DNA of 64,000 nt. Source: Brassica napus (taxonomy: Eukaryota > Streptophyta > Magnoliopsida > Brassicales > Brassicaceae). The notes under the pieces were generated by a model. It did not search any database, was not told the DNA's origin, and was given only the letters and a program-made list of their open reading frames with translations. The position numbers and the translations under genes were made by a program. Numbering within the stretch: position 1 is the stretch's first letter; each line of letters opens with the position of its first letter. The stretch spans positions 25,154,630 to 25,218,629 of the forward strand of contig NC_063451.1 in NCBI RefSeq assembly GCF_020379485.1, written 5' to 3'. Below, in pieces: positions 11,476 to 23,500 of the stretch.

Positions 11476-11646
11476 ATGATCCGCGCATTTTTGATTTTAT
11501 GTGCAATTTTTATTTGTGTTTCTATTTACGGTTTATTCGTTGGAGAATTTGCGCCGGGAGAATTTAAGATGAATATCGGTTTACTTTTCTTTACATTGTT
11601 TCTCCTTGTAATTACGTGTATTATTAATATAAATGGTTCGTTTTAA
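11476..11646 (+). CDS. Small ORF: predicted two-helix membrane protein in copia leader
   Basis: ATG to TAA, 56 residues, too short for most ORF calls. Residues about 3-23 (rich in F, L, I, C, V) and 34-52 (L-L-F-F-T-L-F-L-L-V-I) form two strongly hydrophobic segments joined by an acidic, proline-containing loop (G-E-F-A-P-G-E-F-K). No known family is recognised. It lies between the leader repeats and gag and has a TATA-like box about 100 bp upstream. It may be a real element-encoded or captured product, or a chance ORF in T-rich sequence: Phe, Ile and Leu codons are favoured by such composition. Confidence 0.35.
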   Translation: MIRAFLILCAIFICVSIYGLFVGEFAPGEFKMNIGLLFFTLFLLVITCIININGSF

Positions 11647-11695
11647 AATTATGAAATTCTAATAAAATATATTATTTTGTGTCTTAGAAATACAA

Positions 11696-12682
11696 ATGGA
11701 AAAAGTGGAGAAGCTCCAATTTCCCGCTTTAGACATCACCGGTACCAACTACATTTCATGGGTTACAAATGTTGAACTTCATCTTGAATCTCTTGGTCTA
11801 TCCCAGACCATTAAAGAGAATAATACTTCAACGCCTAAAGAAAAGGCTAAATCGGTGATCTTCCTTAGAAGACACCTTGATGAAAGTATTATTTATGACT
11901 ATGCCAACATGAGAGACCCTAAAGAGCTATGGAAGTCTCTGAAAGATCATTTTGATCATCAGAAAGACATAACACTTCCACTTGCTCGGGATGAATGGCA
12001 GAGTCTGAGATTCCAAGATTTCGACAAAGTGATGAATTACAATTCTGCTGTGTTAGGAATTGTGGCCAAATTGAGATACTGTGGTGAAACGATCACCGAG
12101 TCTCAAATGCTTGAGAAGACATACACCACATTCCACAAGAGCCACATCACCCTGCAACAACAGTACAGGTTGCGGGGATATACCAAATTTTCGGAATTGA
12201 TTGTAGCGCTTTTCATAGCAGAAAAGAACAATGAGCTTCTCATCAAGAATCACATGACTCGTCCAACTGGTTCTAAACCGTTTCCTAAAGCAAACGCATT
12301 AGATGCGAAGAAACCACTCAAGGAAAATAATACCTTTCGGGCTCGCGGTCGCGGTCGTCAAAACTACCGTGGACGACGACGAAAGTACAATCCACAAGAT
12401 AGGAAGTCATTCCAGTGGGTCCGCTCTGAGCAAACCCCTAAGGGAAAAGAACACCAAGGAAATACCTCCCAGAAGCGAGAAGAAGCTTGTTTCAGATGCG
12501 GTACTAAGGGACATTGGTCTCGTTTATGTCGTACCCCTGCACACCTTTGCGCTCTATACAAGGAGTCCGTCAAAGGGAAAGAAAAAGAAGTAAACTTTGC
12601 GGAACACTCTGAGGGTACAACGCACCTTGATGCATCTGACTTTGTGAATGATTTCGAGGAGACCGCTATCACGGAAGCTTAA
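11696..12682 (+). CDS. Copia element 1 Gag
   Basis: 328-residue Gag, the capsid-forming and RNA-binding protein. The UBN2/copia-type gag region covers about residues 1-190 (L-D-I-T-G-T-N-Y-I-S-W near the start). A basic R-G-R-G-R stretch follows, then a CCHC zinc knuckle C-X2-C-X4-H-X4-C (C-F-R-C-G-T-K-G-H) at about 266-279. The frame is open from ATG to TAA. GTGTCTTAG just before the ATG looks like a splice acceptor. Pol lies in a different frame. Confidence 0.9.
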   Translation: MEKVEKLQFPALDITGTNYISWVTNVELHLESLGLSQTIKENNTSTPKEKAKSVIFLRRHLDESIIYDYANMRDPKELWKSLKDHFDHQKDITLPLARDEWQSLRFQDFDKVMNYNSAVLGIVAKLRYCGETITESQMLEKTYTTFHKSHITLQQQYRLRGYTKFSELIVALFIAEKNNELLIKNHMTRPTGSKPFPKANALDAKKPLKENNTFRARGRGRQNYRGRRRKYNPQDRKSFQWVRSEQTPKGKEHQGNTSQKREEACFRCGTKGHWSRLCRTPAHLCALYKESVKGKEKEVNFAEHSEGTTHLDASDFVNDFEETAITEA

Positions 12683-12870
12683 ATGCCCATCATGTGACTC
12701 TTGAAATTCCACAATTATACCATAAATAATTGTTTGTGGAAGATTAATGTATAATTATTGTGTGTTTTTCACCTTCTTATGTATAATTATTGTGTGTTTA
12801 ATGTTTCCTAATGATGTATAATATTTTATGAATAATATTATCTTATGTTAATTCTTTTTGTTTGTCTCAG
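12683..12870 (+). other. AT-rich gag-pol junction, candidate intron
   Basis: 188-bp non-coding spacer with two copies of TGTATAATTATTGTGTGTTT, ending in TTTTTGTTTGTCTCAG, a strong plant 3' splice site. The pol frame opens only at 12852, after a TAA, and has no ATG before the protease motif. A spliced Gag-Pol message or a lost frame connection would explain this. A donor candidate in phase is GAGG/GTACAA near 12615; it is speculative. Confidence 0.45.
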
Positions 12871-15800
12871 AAATAGACATTACAAATGGAAAATCAACCA
12901 AGATCAATACTAAAGATATTTGTATACCAGATAGTGGAACAACGCACACTATTCTGAAACACAAAAAATATTTTTCTGAACTAAAACCGACAAATATCAC
13001 TGTTAACACAATATCGGGTCATGCACACTTGATTGAAGGGATTGGTAAATTCCATTTCACATTACCCAATGGGACAAAATTCTCGATAAATAATGCACTA
13101 TTTTCTCCAAATTCTAAAAGGAATTTGCTGAGTTTTAAAGACATATATCTTCAAGGATTTGATACTCAGTCTACAACTGAGGATGGAAAGAAGTATATGT
13201 ATATTACTCTTGAGAAATCGGGAAAACAAAAAGTATTGGAAAAATTACCAAAACTCCCTTTTGGTCTGCATCATACATATATAAGTGCCATTGAATCACA
13301 TTTGGTAATTAAGGAAAATTCTGGTGATTTTACACTATGGCATGATCGTCTTGGTCATCCAGGCACTACAATGATGCGAAAAATCATCGAGAACTCACAT
13401 GGTCATTCAATGAAACCCCAAGAAGTTTATCAGGGGAATAAAATGACATGTACTGCGTGTTCTCTTGGAAAGTTGATTATAAGACCATCGCCAACCAAAA
13501 TAGATAAAGAGTTACCAAAGTTCCTTGAACGAATTCAAGGCGATATTTGTGGACCTATACATCCACCTTGTGGACCATTCTATTATTTTATGGCAATGAT
13601 CGACGCGCCGAGTAGATGGTCACATGTTTGTCTATTGTCCTCTCGGAATTTGGCATTTGCGAGATTTTTATCTCAGATAATCAAACTAAGAGCTCAGTTT
13701 CCTGATTATCCGATAAAGAGAGTTAGACTAGATAACGCTGGTGAATTTACCTCTCAAGCATTCAATGATTATTGTATGGTAACTGGAATTGATGTTGAAC
13801 ACCCTGTCGCTCATGTTCATACACAAAATGGTTTGGCTGAATCATTAATTAAACGTCTGCAACTAATTGCGAGACCATTGATCATGAAATCTAAACTCCC
13901 AACTTCCGTGTGGGGACATGCTATTTTGCATGCAGAAGCACTGATTCGGGTGAGACCAAGTGCATATCACAAATACTCTCCAATACAGTTAGCATTTGGA
14001 CGAGAACCAAATATTTCTCATTTAAGAATTTTTGGTTGTGTTGTATATGTGCCAATTGCACCTCCCCAACGTACAAAGATGGGACCACAAAGGAGGTTAG
14101 GGATATATGTTGGTTGTGACTCTCCATCAATTATATGATACCTAGAACCGCAAACTGGTGACGTATTTACGGCACGCTTTGCTGATTGCCACTTTGATGA
14201 AAAAGTATTCCCAATTCTAGGGAGGGAAAATAAACAAGTAAGAAAGGATATCAAATGGTGTGTGCCATCTTTGCTACACCTTGATCCCCCTACAAAACAG
14301 TTGGAATTAGAGGTCCGTCGAATTATGCATTTACAAAGCATCGCAAATCAACTACCCGATGTTTTTGCAGACACCAAATTGGTTACAAAATCACATATAC
14401 CGGCTGCAAATGCCCCCGCTCGTGTAGAAATGCCACATGAACGTGGAGTAGAAGATAATACACGAGAGTCTAAAATACGCTTGAAGCGTGGTAGACCTAT
14501 TGGTTCTAAGGATAAGAATCCTAGAAAACGAAAGGATGTAGAGAAACAAAATCTTTCCAATATAGCAGAAAAGTTGGAAGTGATTAACAATGAGGTCGAT
14601 GAAAATGTTGAACATCATGACTCTGAAGAAAGTCATGAGATTTCTATTAATTACATTCATAACAGAAAAATATGGAATCGAAACAAAGTGAATGGTGTTG
14701 ATGATTTTTTCTCATACTTTGTTTCGAAAGAAATAGATGAAGAGAGTGATGACCCTGAACCAAAATCTATCTTGGAATGTCAAAAGAGACATGATTGGAT
14801 AAAATGGAAAGATGCAATACAGGTCGAACTTGATTCACTTAACAAACGAGAGGTATTTGGTCCTATTATAGTCACACCTGAAGCTGTGAAACCAATTGGG
14901 TACAAATGGGTTTTCGTTCGGAAACGAAATGAGAAAAATGAGGTTTTGAGATATAAGGCTCGTCTCATAGCTCAAGGCTTTTTTCAAAGACCTGGAATCG
15001 ATTATGAAGAAACGTATTCTCCAGTTATGGATGCAATCACGTTTAGATTCCTGATGAGTCTAGCAGCTGACAAAAATCTAGAGATGCATCTCATGGATGT
15101 TGTTACAGCTTATCTATATGGATCATTAGATACTGATATCTACATGAAAGTTCCTGATGGATTGAAAATGCCAGAAGCATTAAGTTCCAAACCTAAAGAG
15201 TTATGTGCAATAAAATTGCAAAGATCACTATATGGGTTAAAACAATCTGGACGAATGTGGTATAATCGTCTCAGCGAACACTTAACAAAAGAAGGATACA
15301 CGAATGATCCTATATGCCCTTGTGTTTTCATAAAGAAATCAACATCCGGATTTGTGATAATCGCGGTCTACGTTGATGATCTTAATATTATTGGAACTCA
15401 AAACGAAATCCAAAAGGCATCAAACTATCTGAAAGGAGAATTTGAGATGAAAGATCTCGGGCAGACAAAATATTGTCTAGGATTACAAATTGAGCACTCT
15501 CAAAAGGGTATATTTGTACATCAGTCTACATATACCAAACGAGTATTGAAACGCTTTAACATGGATAAAGCAACTCCTCTTAGCACCCCAATGGTCGTTA
15601 GGTCACTTAATATTTAAAGTGATCTAATTCGACCACCTGAAGAGAAAGAAGAGATACTTGGTCCGGAAGTACCATATCTAAGTGCAATTGGAGCGCTGAT
15701 GTACCTTGCAAATTGTACACGGCCTGATATATCATTTGCTGTGAATCTTTTGGCAAGATTCAGCTCATCTCCAACTCGAAGACATTGGAATGGGATTAAA

Positions 15801-16364
15801 CATGTTTTTCGTTACCTCCAAGGGACCATTGATTTAGGCTTGTTTTATCCTAAAAGTTCAAAAGGTCAAATGGTTGGTTTTGCAGATGCAGAATATCTTT
15901 CAGATCCACACAAAGCCCGATCACAAACAGGATGCGTTTTCACGATCGGAGGTGCTATATCTTGGCGTTCTCAGAAACAAACGCTCGTGACTACTTCTTC
16001 AAATCATGCTGAGATGATCGCACTCCATGAAGCAAGTAGAGAATGTGTATGGCTAAGATCAATAAGTCGACACATCTGTTCAAGCAGTGAGATTTACAAA
16101 AATATGGAGCCAACCATTCTATATGAAGATAACGCGGCATGTGTTGCTCAAACGAAGGAAGGATATATCAAAAGTGATAGAACAAAACATATACATCCGA
16201 AGTTCTTCACATATACTCAAGAACTCGAGAAGAAGAAAAAGATTGAAGTAAGATATGTTCGATCATGCGACAATGCAGCCGATCTCTTCACAAAATCACT
16301 TCCTGCCTCAGTATTCAAGAAACATGTCCATAACATTGGAATGCGTCATCAGAAGAATCTATGA
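12852..16364 (+). pseudogene. Copia element 1 Pol, interrupted by two stop codons
   Basis: One reading frame throughout, broken by TGA at 14136-14138 and TAA at 15615-15617. In order: aspartic protease (P-D-S-G-T-T-H) near 12925; the GAG-pre-integrase HHCC zinc finger near 13340-13460; the integrase core with its three acidic residues in G-D-I-C-G-P, R-L-D-N-A-G-E-F and N-G-L-A-E-S; the reverse transcriptase (14800-15600) with L-Y-G-L-K-Q and the catalytic Y-V-D-D; and RNase H (about 15850-16290). The first stop lies after the integrase catalytic core, in its C-terminal part; the second lies between reverse transcriptase and RNase H. The element cannot make a full polyprotein without read-through. 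Confidence 0.9.
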
Positions 16365-16483
16365 TTGTTCATTCGAGGGGGAGCTTACGTAGTTGTACTC
16401 TTTTTGCCTTACTATGGTTTTTCCCATTGGGTTTTCCATGACTAGGTTTTTAACGAGGCACTACGTAATACAAGATTGATGAT

Positions 16484-16493
16484 CAAGGGGGAG
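16484..16493 (+). promoter_or_regulatory. Polypurine tract of copia element 1
   Basis: The purine run AAGGGGGAG abuts the 3' LTR, the expected plus-strand primer site for reverse transcription. A similar GAGGGGGAG run lies at about 16374. Confidence 0.75.
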
Positions 16494-16829
16494 TGCTATA
16501 AGATAAACATTGAAATGATCATCTACTCCTTTACCAACTTAAGCACTATGATCATCTACTCATCAAGCACTATGATCACCCACTCATTTACCAAATCAAG
16601 CATCATCTTGTTATTTTATGTATTGTTGCTCATTATAAATACCATCACTCATCTCACTCTTTTGTATATAAAAAACAAGAACAAAAGTTTATAATCAAAG
16701 AATCATTACATCTCATCTCTCTTCTCCCTCTTCATAGTAAATATTCTCTCTTGCATATTTATCGTATATCTTCGCGGAAAAAATCTTTTGCCCTTATTTA
16801 AATTTTTCAGACATAAGTTATTTTACAAC
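16494..16829 (+). repeat. 3' LTR of copia element 1
   Basis: 336 bp, starting TGCTATAAGATAAAC and ending TTTTACAAC, followed by the GGTTCT duplication at 16830-16835. It is shorter than the 5' LTR because of small indels near its 3' end. Most substitutions against the 5' LTR are C/T. Confidence 0.85.
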
Positions 16830-16835
16830 GGTTCT

Positions 16836-17470
16836 GAAATATATGAATGTATTTGATCGGTGTAATGTAACTGATACGAAAATCAGTTATTTAATTTAAC
16901 GTGTAGTCCCAAAATGGTATGCTCATCTGTCAAGATAAATCATTTATTATTTTATTTTATTCTGCTTAATAGTTGAATAGAAATCGGTTATTTAATTAAA
17001 CGTGTAACAATTGATTTATTTATCAACCGATTAGTACAATTAAATTAAATAATTAAAAATGAGATTTTAACGATTCGGTCAACTTCACAACAAACTATGA
17101 CATAAAATAAAACGACGACGTAAAAGGAAACTTCCTGCGTTCATGTTTTCTTTAATGTATGGTTGCTATTTAAAATACAAAAATATATCACTCCAAAATA
17201 ACCCTAAGACTGTTTATAAAATTATAATAACACCTTGCCTAACTCGTGCATGGAAGTTAATTACATTCGTAGACTCAACTAAACGATTGACTTCTAAGCC
17301 AACGTGCGTCTCGTGCTCACAATTTACAATTGCACACCAACGAATCCGCACAAATAGGCATGCATATCTTCTTCCTTCTTTTTTTGATTAAAGATATGCA
17401 TATCTATGAGATTATATATAGTACAGACATATTAGGGAAAGGTAAGCGCACAATATAGAGTTGAGAAAAT
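16836..17470. other. GUX5 copy 2 upstream region
   Basis: Host sequence resuming after the copia insertion. The first part continues the 3' flank of copy 1 (compare TTCTGAAAT...GAATGTAT at 20421). From about 16880 on it matches the upstream region of copy 1. No gene seen. Confidence 0.6.
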
Positions 17471-20199
17471 ATGGGGTTGAAAGACAAAAGCTTGGCCAGG
17501 AGATTTTTCATGTTTTATCTAATGCTAACGTCATTGTCGTTTTTGGGTTTGGTCTTAACGTTTAGACATCTGTTTATACTTAATCTCATGATCAGTTCTC
17601 CTTCGATAATTGAGATCCATTATTCTTTACCGGCGCCGGTTAACGGGGCCCCGAGATGGCTCCGACTCATCAGGAACTATCTTCCCGATCAAAAAAAGAT
17701 ACGGGTGGGTCTTCTCAACATCGCCGAAAACGAGAGAGAGAGCTACGAGGCAACCGGGACGCGGATTCTTGAGAATGTACACGTTTTGCTCGACCCCCTT
17801 CCGAAGAATCTGACATGGGAGAGTTTATTCCCGGCCTGGATCCACGAGGATCCCAGGTGGAGCACGCCGAGGTGTCCTGAAGTCCCTCTCCCTCAAGTGG
17901 AGGGTACGGCAGCTGACGTGGACGTGGTCGTTGTAAAAATGCCGTGCGATGGGTTTTCTGAGAGTAAAGGGTTGAGAGATGTGTTCCGGCTACAGGTGAA
18001 TCTGGCGGCAGCAAAGTTGGCGGTGGAGAGTGGGCGGAGGAACGTTGAACGGACAGTGTATGTTGTCTTCATTGGGTCATGTGAGCCCATGCATGAGATC
18101 TTTAGGTGTGATGAACGCGTGAGGCGCGTGGGGGAATATTGGGTGTATAGACCTAATCTAACAAAGTTGAAGCAAAAGCTTCTCATGCCTGTTGGTTCTT
18201 GTCAGATTGCACCACTGAGTACAGTACTCGGTAAGTATTCTTGTTACTCAAATGTTGTCTAGGCTTCCGTCAGTGCTCAGACGCTAGTCATTAATTGGTC
18301 GACCGTCCCGATTTCAATTTTCATGTTGTGTAATGTGTTTCATACGGAATTATACGTTACTTATTAAAAAAATATATAATACTTATTAAAAAAATATATA
18401 ATACTTATATAAAATTATATATCCATCTAGATTCCGTTCACGGTTCATGCATTCGCATATACGCTCAGACGACAGAGTTCGTCTCTCGCCTAACGAGTGT
18501 TTAGCAAGCGTTAAAACACTGTCTATTGTAATATTTGCTTTTCATCTCATATATATATTTTTGGTAGTATTTGGTTTCATCTCAATATATCATATCTTTC
18601 CTAACTACTATTATTCTCATTACATGATAAAGATCAAGAAGCATGGAGACAGCAAAAGAACGAAAGTCACTCATCAACAACCACACGTGTCGCCTACGTG
18701 ACGTTGCTCCACTCATCGGAGAACTACGTATGTGGGGCGATAGCTTTAGCACAAAGCATAAGGCAATCTGGCTCGAGGCATGACATGATACTCCTCCACG
18801 ACCACTCTATAACTAACAGATCTTGCATAGGCTTAAGCCTTGCCGGCTGGAAACTACGTCTTGTAGAGAGAATCCGCAGCCCTTTCTCCGTTAAAGATTC
18901 TTACAACGAGTGGAACTACAGCAAGTTACGTGTGTGGCAAGTAACAGATTACGATAAGCTAGTGTTTATAGACGCAGACTTCATTATCACCAAGAATGTT
19001 GATTATCTTTTCTCATATCCTCAACTTTCAGCTGCTGGCAACAGCAGAGTCTTGTTCAATTCCGGAGTCATGGTAATGCATCTACACAATATAATTTAAT
19101 TTTCATTTTACACACAGGGCTAGATTTGTTATTTTTAATTTAATTAAAAATTTTAATTTACTTTCTTTTAAAAAATGGGATCTGGATATTTAGTTTTTAA
19201 TCTGAATATTCTAATTTCATATATGTAAAAGCTCAAGATCCGGATCTTAATAATAGTTTCACAGATCCGGAATATCCTAAAATTAATACCACAATATCCG
19301 GAGCATTCTACCCCTACATAATCCGTTCTTTTATTTAGTTTTTATACATACAAATTTTATAAACATTCAGACTATTTTCTTGATTGTCTCAAAAAAATCC
19401 GCTTCCTTGGTGGTGCCAATGCTCTCCTCTAGAATGATACTTTTGTGGACTATAACATTGTAATCTTTATTTACAACCTATTCTTTTAGCTATTTGAGAG
19501 ATTTGGCTACTAACTTCTCTACCAAGCTAAACGGTTATAAGGTATCAATTGATTTTGCTTCCATGTCTTTTCTCTATTTTTACCATGGTACCAAATCAAG
19601 AGATCTTCTTCTTCTTTTTTTTGTTAATCTACCTCAATGTTCATTTAAAATAATAATATCTATATTAATAGGAAAAAGAAACAGAGACCAAGATTTACAT
19701 TGTAACATTTATTTAGGTTCTGGAGCCATCAGCTTGTCTGTTTGAGGAACTGATGCAGCAATCGTTAAAGATCGAGTCTTACAATGGAGGAGACCAAGGA
19801 TTCCTAAACGAATACTTTGTGTGGTGGCATAGGTTATCAAAACGTGTAAACACGATGAAGTACTTCGGTGAAGGAACCAAGATCGGTCCAAAACGCAACC
19901 TCCCGGACCACTTAGAGGGGATACACTACTTTGGGATAAAACCATGGCTATGTTATAGAGACTACGATTGTAACTGGGACCTGACAACGCGGCGTGTGTT
20001 TGCAAGCGAGTCGGTTAATGAGAAATGGTGGAAAGTGTACGACGAGATGCCTGAGAAGTTACAACATTATTGTGGCTTGACTAGTAAGATGGATACGAAC
20101 CTTGAGAACTGGAGGCAAACCGCAAAGCTCGAGGGTTTTCCTGAGGAGCATTGGAGAATTGAAGTGAAAGATCCAAGGAAGAAGAACCTTGTTGATTAA
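17471..20199 (+). CDS. GUX5: GT8 glucuronyltransferase-like protein GUX5/PGSIP5, tandem copy 2
   Basis: Three exons: 17471-18230, 18633-19072 and 19717-20199, 560 residues, phases closing exactly. Same domain order as copy 1: N-terminal Golgi membrane anchor, stem, GT8 domain with V-F-I-D-A-D-F and G-G-D-Q-G-F-L-N-E. It is highly similar to copy 1 over its whole length. A few codons are missing, chiefly at the start of exon 2, where the Ser/Thr-rich linker is shorter. Both copies are intact, so both may be expressed. Introns are about 400 and 640 bp, close to what is expected for the ancestral gene. The duplication unit is roughly 5540-10490 versus 16880-20430. Confidence 0.9.
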
Positions 20200-20580
20200 G
20201 TCACTGATAGCGTTTTTGGTGTTTGATAGGGCTTGAGAGATATGAGGGCTTGCATGCATGCATGAAAGAATTTGGGTTTTTATTGGGCCTTCGTGAAGGA
20301 GTTTGTAATTGTTGTTTTCCCTTATTTGGGCCTTGATTACTATTAATGAAACTAGACAAGAGCTTGTTTTTTTTTTTATGAAAGTAGACTTGAGGTTTGG
20401 TCTGAACTCTGAACATATGATTCTGAAATGGTCTTTGAATGTATAAGATTAAGATCTGTGTAGTGAGAGAGTGTCGGAAGCATATCTCGTGAACTAACTA
20501 CAAATGACAAAACCTGTTGAAGTTTCATTTATTGAAAAGTTTGAGGTGGCAATCAGTTATGTTGGAAAAGTAACTTGTCT
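20200..20580. other. Convergent 3' flanks of GUX5 copy 2 and the endo-mannosidase gene
   Basis: 3'UTRs of two converging genes. The left part matches the 3' flank of GUX5 copy 1 (GATAGCGTTTT, GAGAGA, GCATGCATGAAAG). No ORF. Arabidopsis has ANP1 (At1g09000) at the equivalent place, and it is missing here. Confidence 0.6.
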
Positions 20581-23500
20581 TTAACCAAAAACAGTAAACC
20601 CATCAGGGTAGTTCCACCCACGAAGCACAACACGAGGGGACTTCTTCATGCCTGCAGGAGCTGCAAACGAGATCTTAAAAGACATTGATTCACCCGGAAC
20701 CAGTGAGAAGTAGTTGTCCGAGTAGTGTACAGGCAGAATCCTAGTGTCTTGTTGCTCCGCCTCTAGATTGTGTACTGAGAAACGAAGAAAGAAAGCAACT
20801 CCTGGATCAGATCCCACTTTCAAACCGCGGTTGCTATCTGAAGTAACAACACCACATCTACTAAACAGCTTGTGGAGCAAACCCTCTTCCTGAAGAACAT
20901 CATTAGCTCTAGATGTATTGTGGACAGTGATCTCCAGCTCGAACTTTGGACCGACCAAAACTGAATCACAAGTGATCTTGAGAGGGATTTGCTTCTTTCT
21001 GTATGGCTCCAAGAGCGTGTAGTCTTTCCCAGGCAGATGTAGCCAGTAGAAGTTGCGGGATATAACCTTTTTGTCTGAGACATGGTACAGTTTGAGAAGA
21101 AGGAAATAAACAGGCTTTGGGTTCTCTGACTTCGCATACGTGAACTCAGATATTTGCACAACTTTCTTCGGCGGTGCAGAGACTCTGTTGAACACTTTGG
21201 AGTATGGGCAGTTACCGTCTAGGTCCCATATCGACGCCTCTATCTCCACATCTGAAAGCTTTTTAGAAGTCGTGTTTACAACCTGTGGAGGTCAAAGTAC
21301 ATAGTTGAGATATCATTTGATCAAGATAGAGGCATAGAAACAGTTACATGGCATTAAACTGACCTCAATGAAGTTACTTGCCAGGTTTTGTTGGACGTGT
21401 ACTGGCTCTGCAGCGGAACGGCAGCCATAGAAACTAGCTGTTTGGTCGAGAAGATGATCATAGAACTGACCTCTGAGACCAGTCCATGGATTTTGATTCT
21501 TCCAGATTAAGACACCTGTGTACTTCGTCCACATTCTTGAACTCCATCCCTCCAATAAAGCTCTGTACTGAATGTAGTTCACCATTTGAGCCTATAGGGA
21601 AAAAAAAACAAGTCATAATATGTCACTTGCGATCTAAACTTTCTACTAGGCCTGCCGGTTCGGGTTTTCAGTCCCGGTAGTTCGGTTCAACATAAATCTT
21701 ACCAAATTAACCTGAAATAAAGTTTAGTTTGGTTTGGTATTCAGTTCGGTTTTTGAAAACCTACCGAAGTTTTTGATTTTGGTTAGATTTTGGATTAATT
21801 TTGTTAAAATTTTGGATAAGCTCGTTAATTTCGGTTCGGATTTTTGGTATGGTTTGGTTGTAAATATTTTTTTTTAAAGGAGTAACCGATTGCGATTGCC
21901 GAACCGAAAACCAAACTTTGTAAAAAAAACGAACTCCCAACCGGAAATTTTGGTTCGGTTCGGTTCAAAATCCCAGCCCAACTTTTTATGTTAAGATCCC
22001 AAATGTACCTTCAAGCAGAAGTCATCAAGATCCCTTGGAGCACCATACATCAGAATCTGATCATGAACTTTGCCAGGCTTCGAATAAGGAATGTACTTAT
22101 GGTAATCCCACATTCTACTCGGCACCTCTTCCACAAACCCGTCTGCACCCTTCTTAAGCAGAGGAATCTCCCAACCTTCTCGAGGCATAGTAGCTCTTAT
22201 AGTATCCGCAACCGGCATTCCAACAGAACCCACCTCTGGATTAAACCCAAACTTATAAAACGTGTCTTTAAAAAAGTCTTCAGGGTACTGAATCTCGTAA
22301 GGCCCGTCAGTGAAGTTCCCCTTCCCATCTGCAAACCCGTCCCACATGGATCCTTGGATGTAAACTCTAGCACCGTCGAGATAAACACTAGGATCTGAGT
22401 CCCAGTCTGGTAACGACGGTGTTTCGAAAGAAGGGTGGAGCCTCAAGTCTTGGTTTAGAGCCTCGTTGATGTCTTTTGGTGGGACTTGTTCGTTTCCACC
22501 GACCCATAGAGCGAGGCTTGGATGGTTTCTAAGGAGTTTGACGGTGTCACGAGCGCATAGAAGGAATAAGTCATGGTCTAATGGTCCGTTTGGGTTTGAT
22601 ACTGGAACGCCTCTTCCATCAACATCTCCAGTGATCCAAAACTCCTGCCAGACCAACAAACCGTAGATGTCACAATAGTGATAGAACTCTGGCCGTTCAG
22701 CTAACCCACCGCCCCAGCAACGGATCATGTTCATGTTCATGTCTGCGTGGAACTTTATGTCGGTTCTGTAACGTTCTTTGGAGAGGCGTAACAGACCGTC
22801 TGATAGTATCCAGTTGCCACCGCGGATGAATATAGGCTCTCCATTGATCTTGAACAGCCTGAAAAGTTTCAAGAAACAAGATAAATAGTGATGCTCAAGT
22901 ATTTTAATTATTTGATTTATTAATAATAGAACAAGTATTTTAAGTATGGTTTTATGTAGTTTTATGATTTGATTAACAAAAGAAAGAGATTTCTAAACAA
23001 GTTTTATAGAATCAACGGATCTAGTTCTATTCCTAGAAGTTTCCGCTACATCAAAGAGCCTCCAAAGAATCATTTAAACTGAAACTATGTAAAAGCTTAC
23101 CTTCCACCAGTGACACTATCAATAACACTCTCAACCTTACGGAATCCAAATGGCTGCATCCACGAATCAGATTCCCCAAACTCTTTCACAACGACACTGA
23201 TCAAGACGTCATAAAGGCTTTGCTTCCCCATCCCGTTGGGCCACCACAGCTCAGGTTTATAGAAAAAGAGCTGGTGATTATTCACTAACATCATTAGCTT
23301 TATAGAATAAACACTTACAAGAGGTAATAATATACAATAACAGTTGTCACTCACTGGTTTAAATGTGTGCTGAACAACTCCTCTAGCAGGGATGATAACA
23401 CTCTCCGTATGAAGAATCTCTACTAAACAAACACCGTTTTCGAGCTCGGTCGTGATTTGAATGGTTACAGAACAGTCAGCCTTCCATGTGCTTTTGTTTT

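Larger units (their letters stand above)
10494..16829 (+). mobile_element. Ty1/copia LTR retrotransposon 1 (complete, inactive)
   Basis: 6.3-kb element between the two GUX5 genes. Order: 5' LTR, candidate primer-binding site, GGTCGGCCGAGCC tandem repeats, small membrane-protein ORF, gag, AT-rich junction, then pol (protease, integrase, reverse transcriptase, RNase H), purine tract and 3' LTR. Integrase before reverse transcriptase defines Ty1/copia. Two in-frame stop codons interrupt pol. The LTRs differ at roughly one position in twenty, mostly C/T, so the insertion is not very recent. It lies downstream of the GUX5 copy 1 stop codon and breaks no host gene. Confidence 0.95.

Noticed and set aside
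16476..16694. 72-codon frame across the polypurine tract and 3' LTR
   Set aside because: It runs through LTR sequence, and the equivalent frame in the 5' LTR is not conserved; it is a by-product of LTR composition.
21592..22008. GGTTCGGTT-rich tract as a regulatory array
   Set aside because: It is inside an intron and is a common low-complexity pattern in Brassicaceae; no ordered spacing or dyads were seen.
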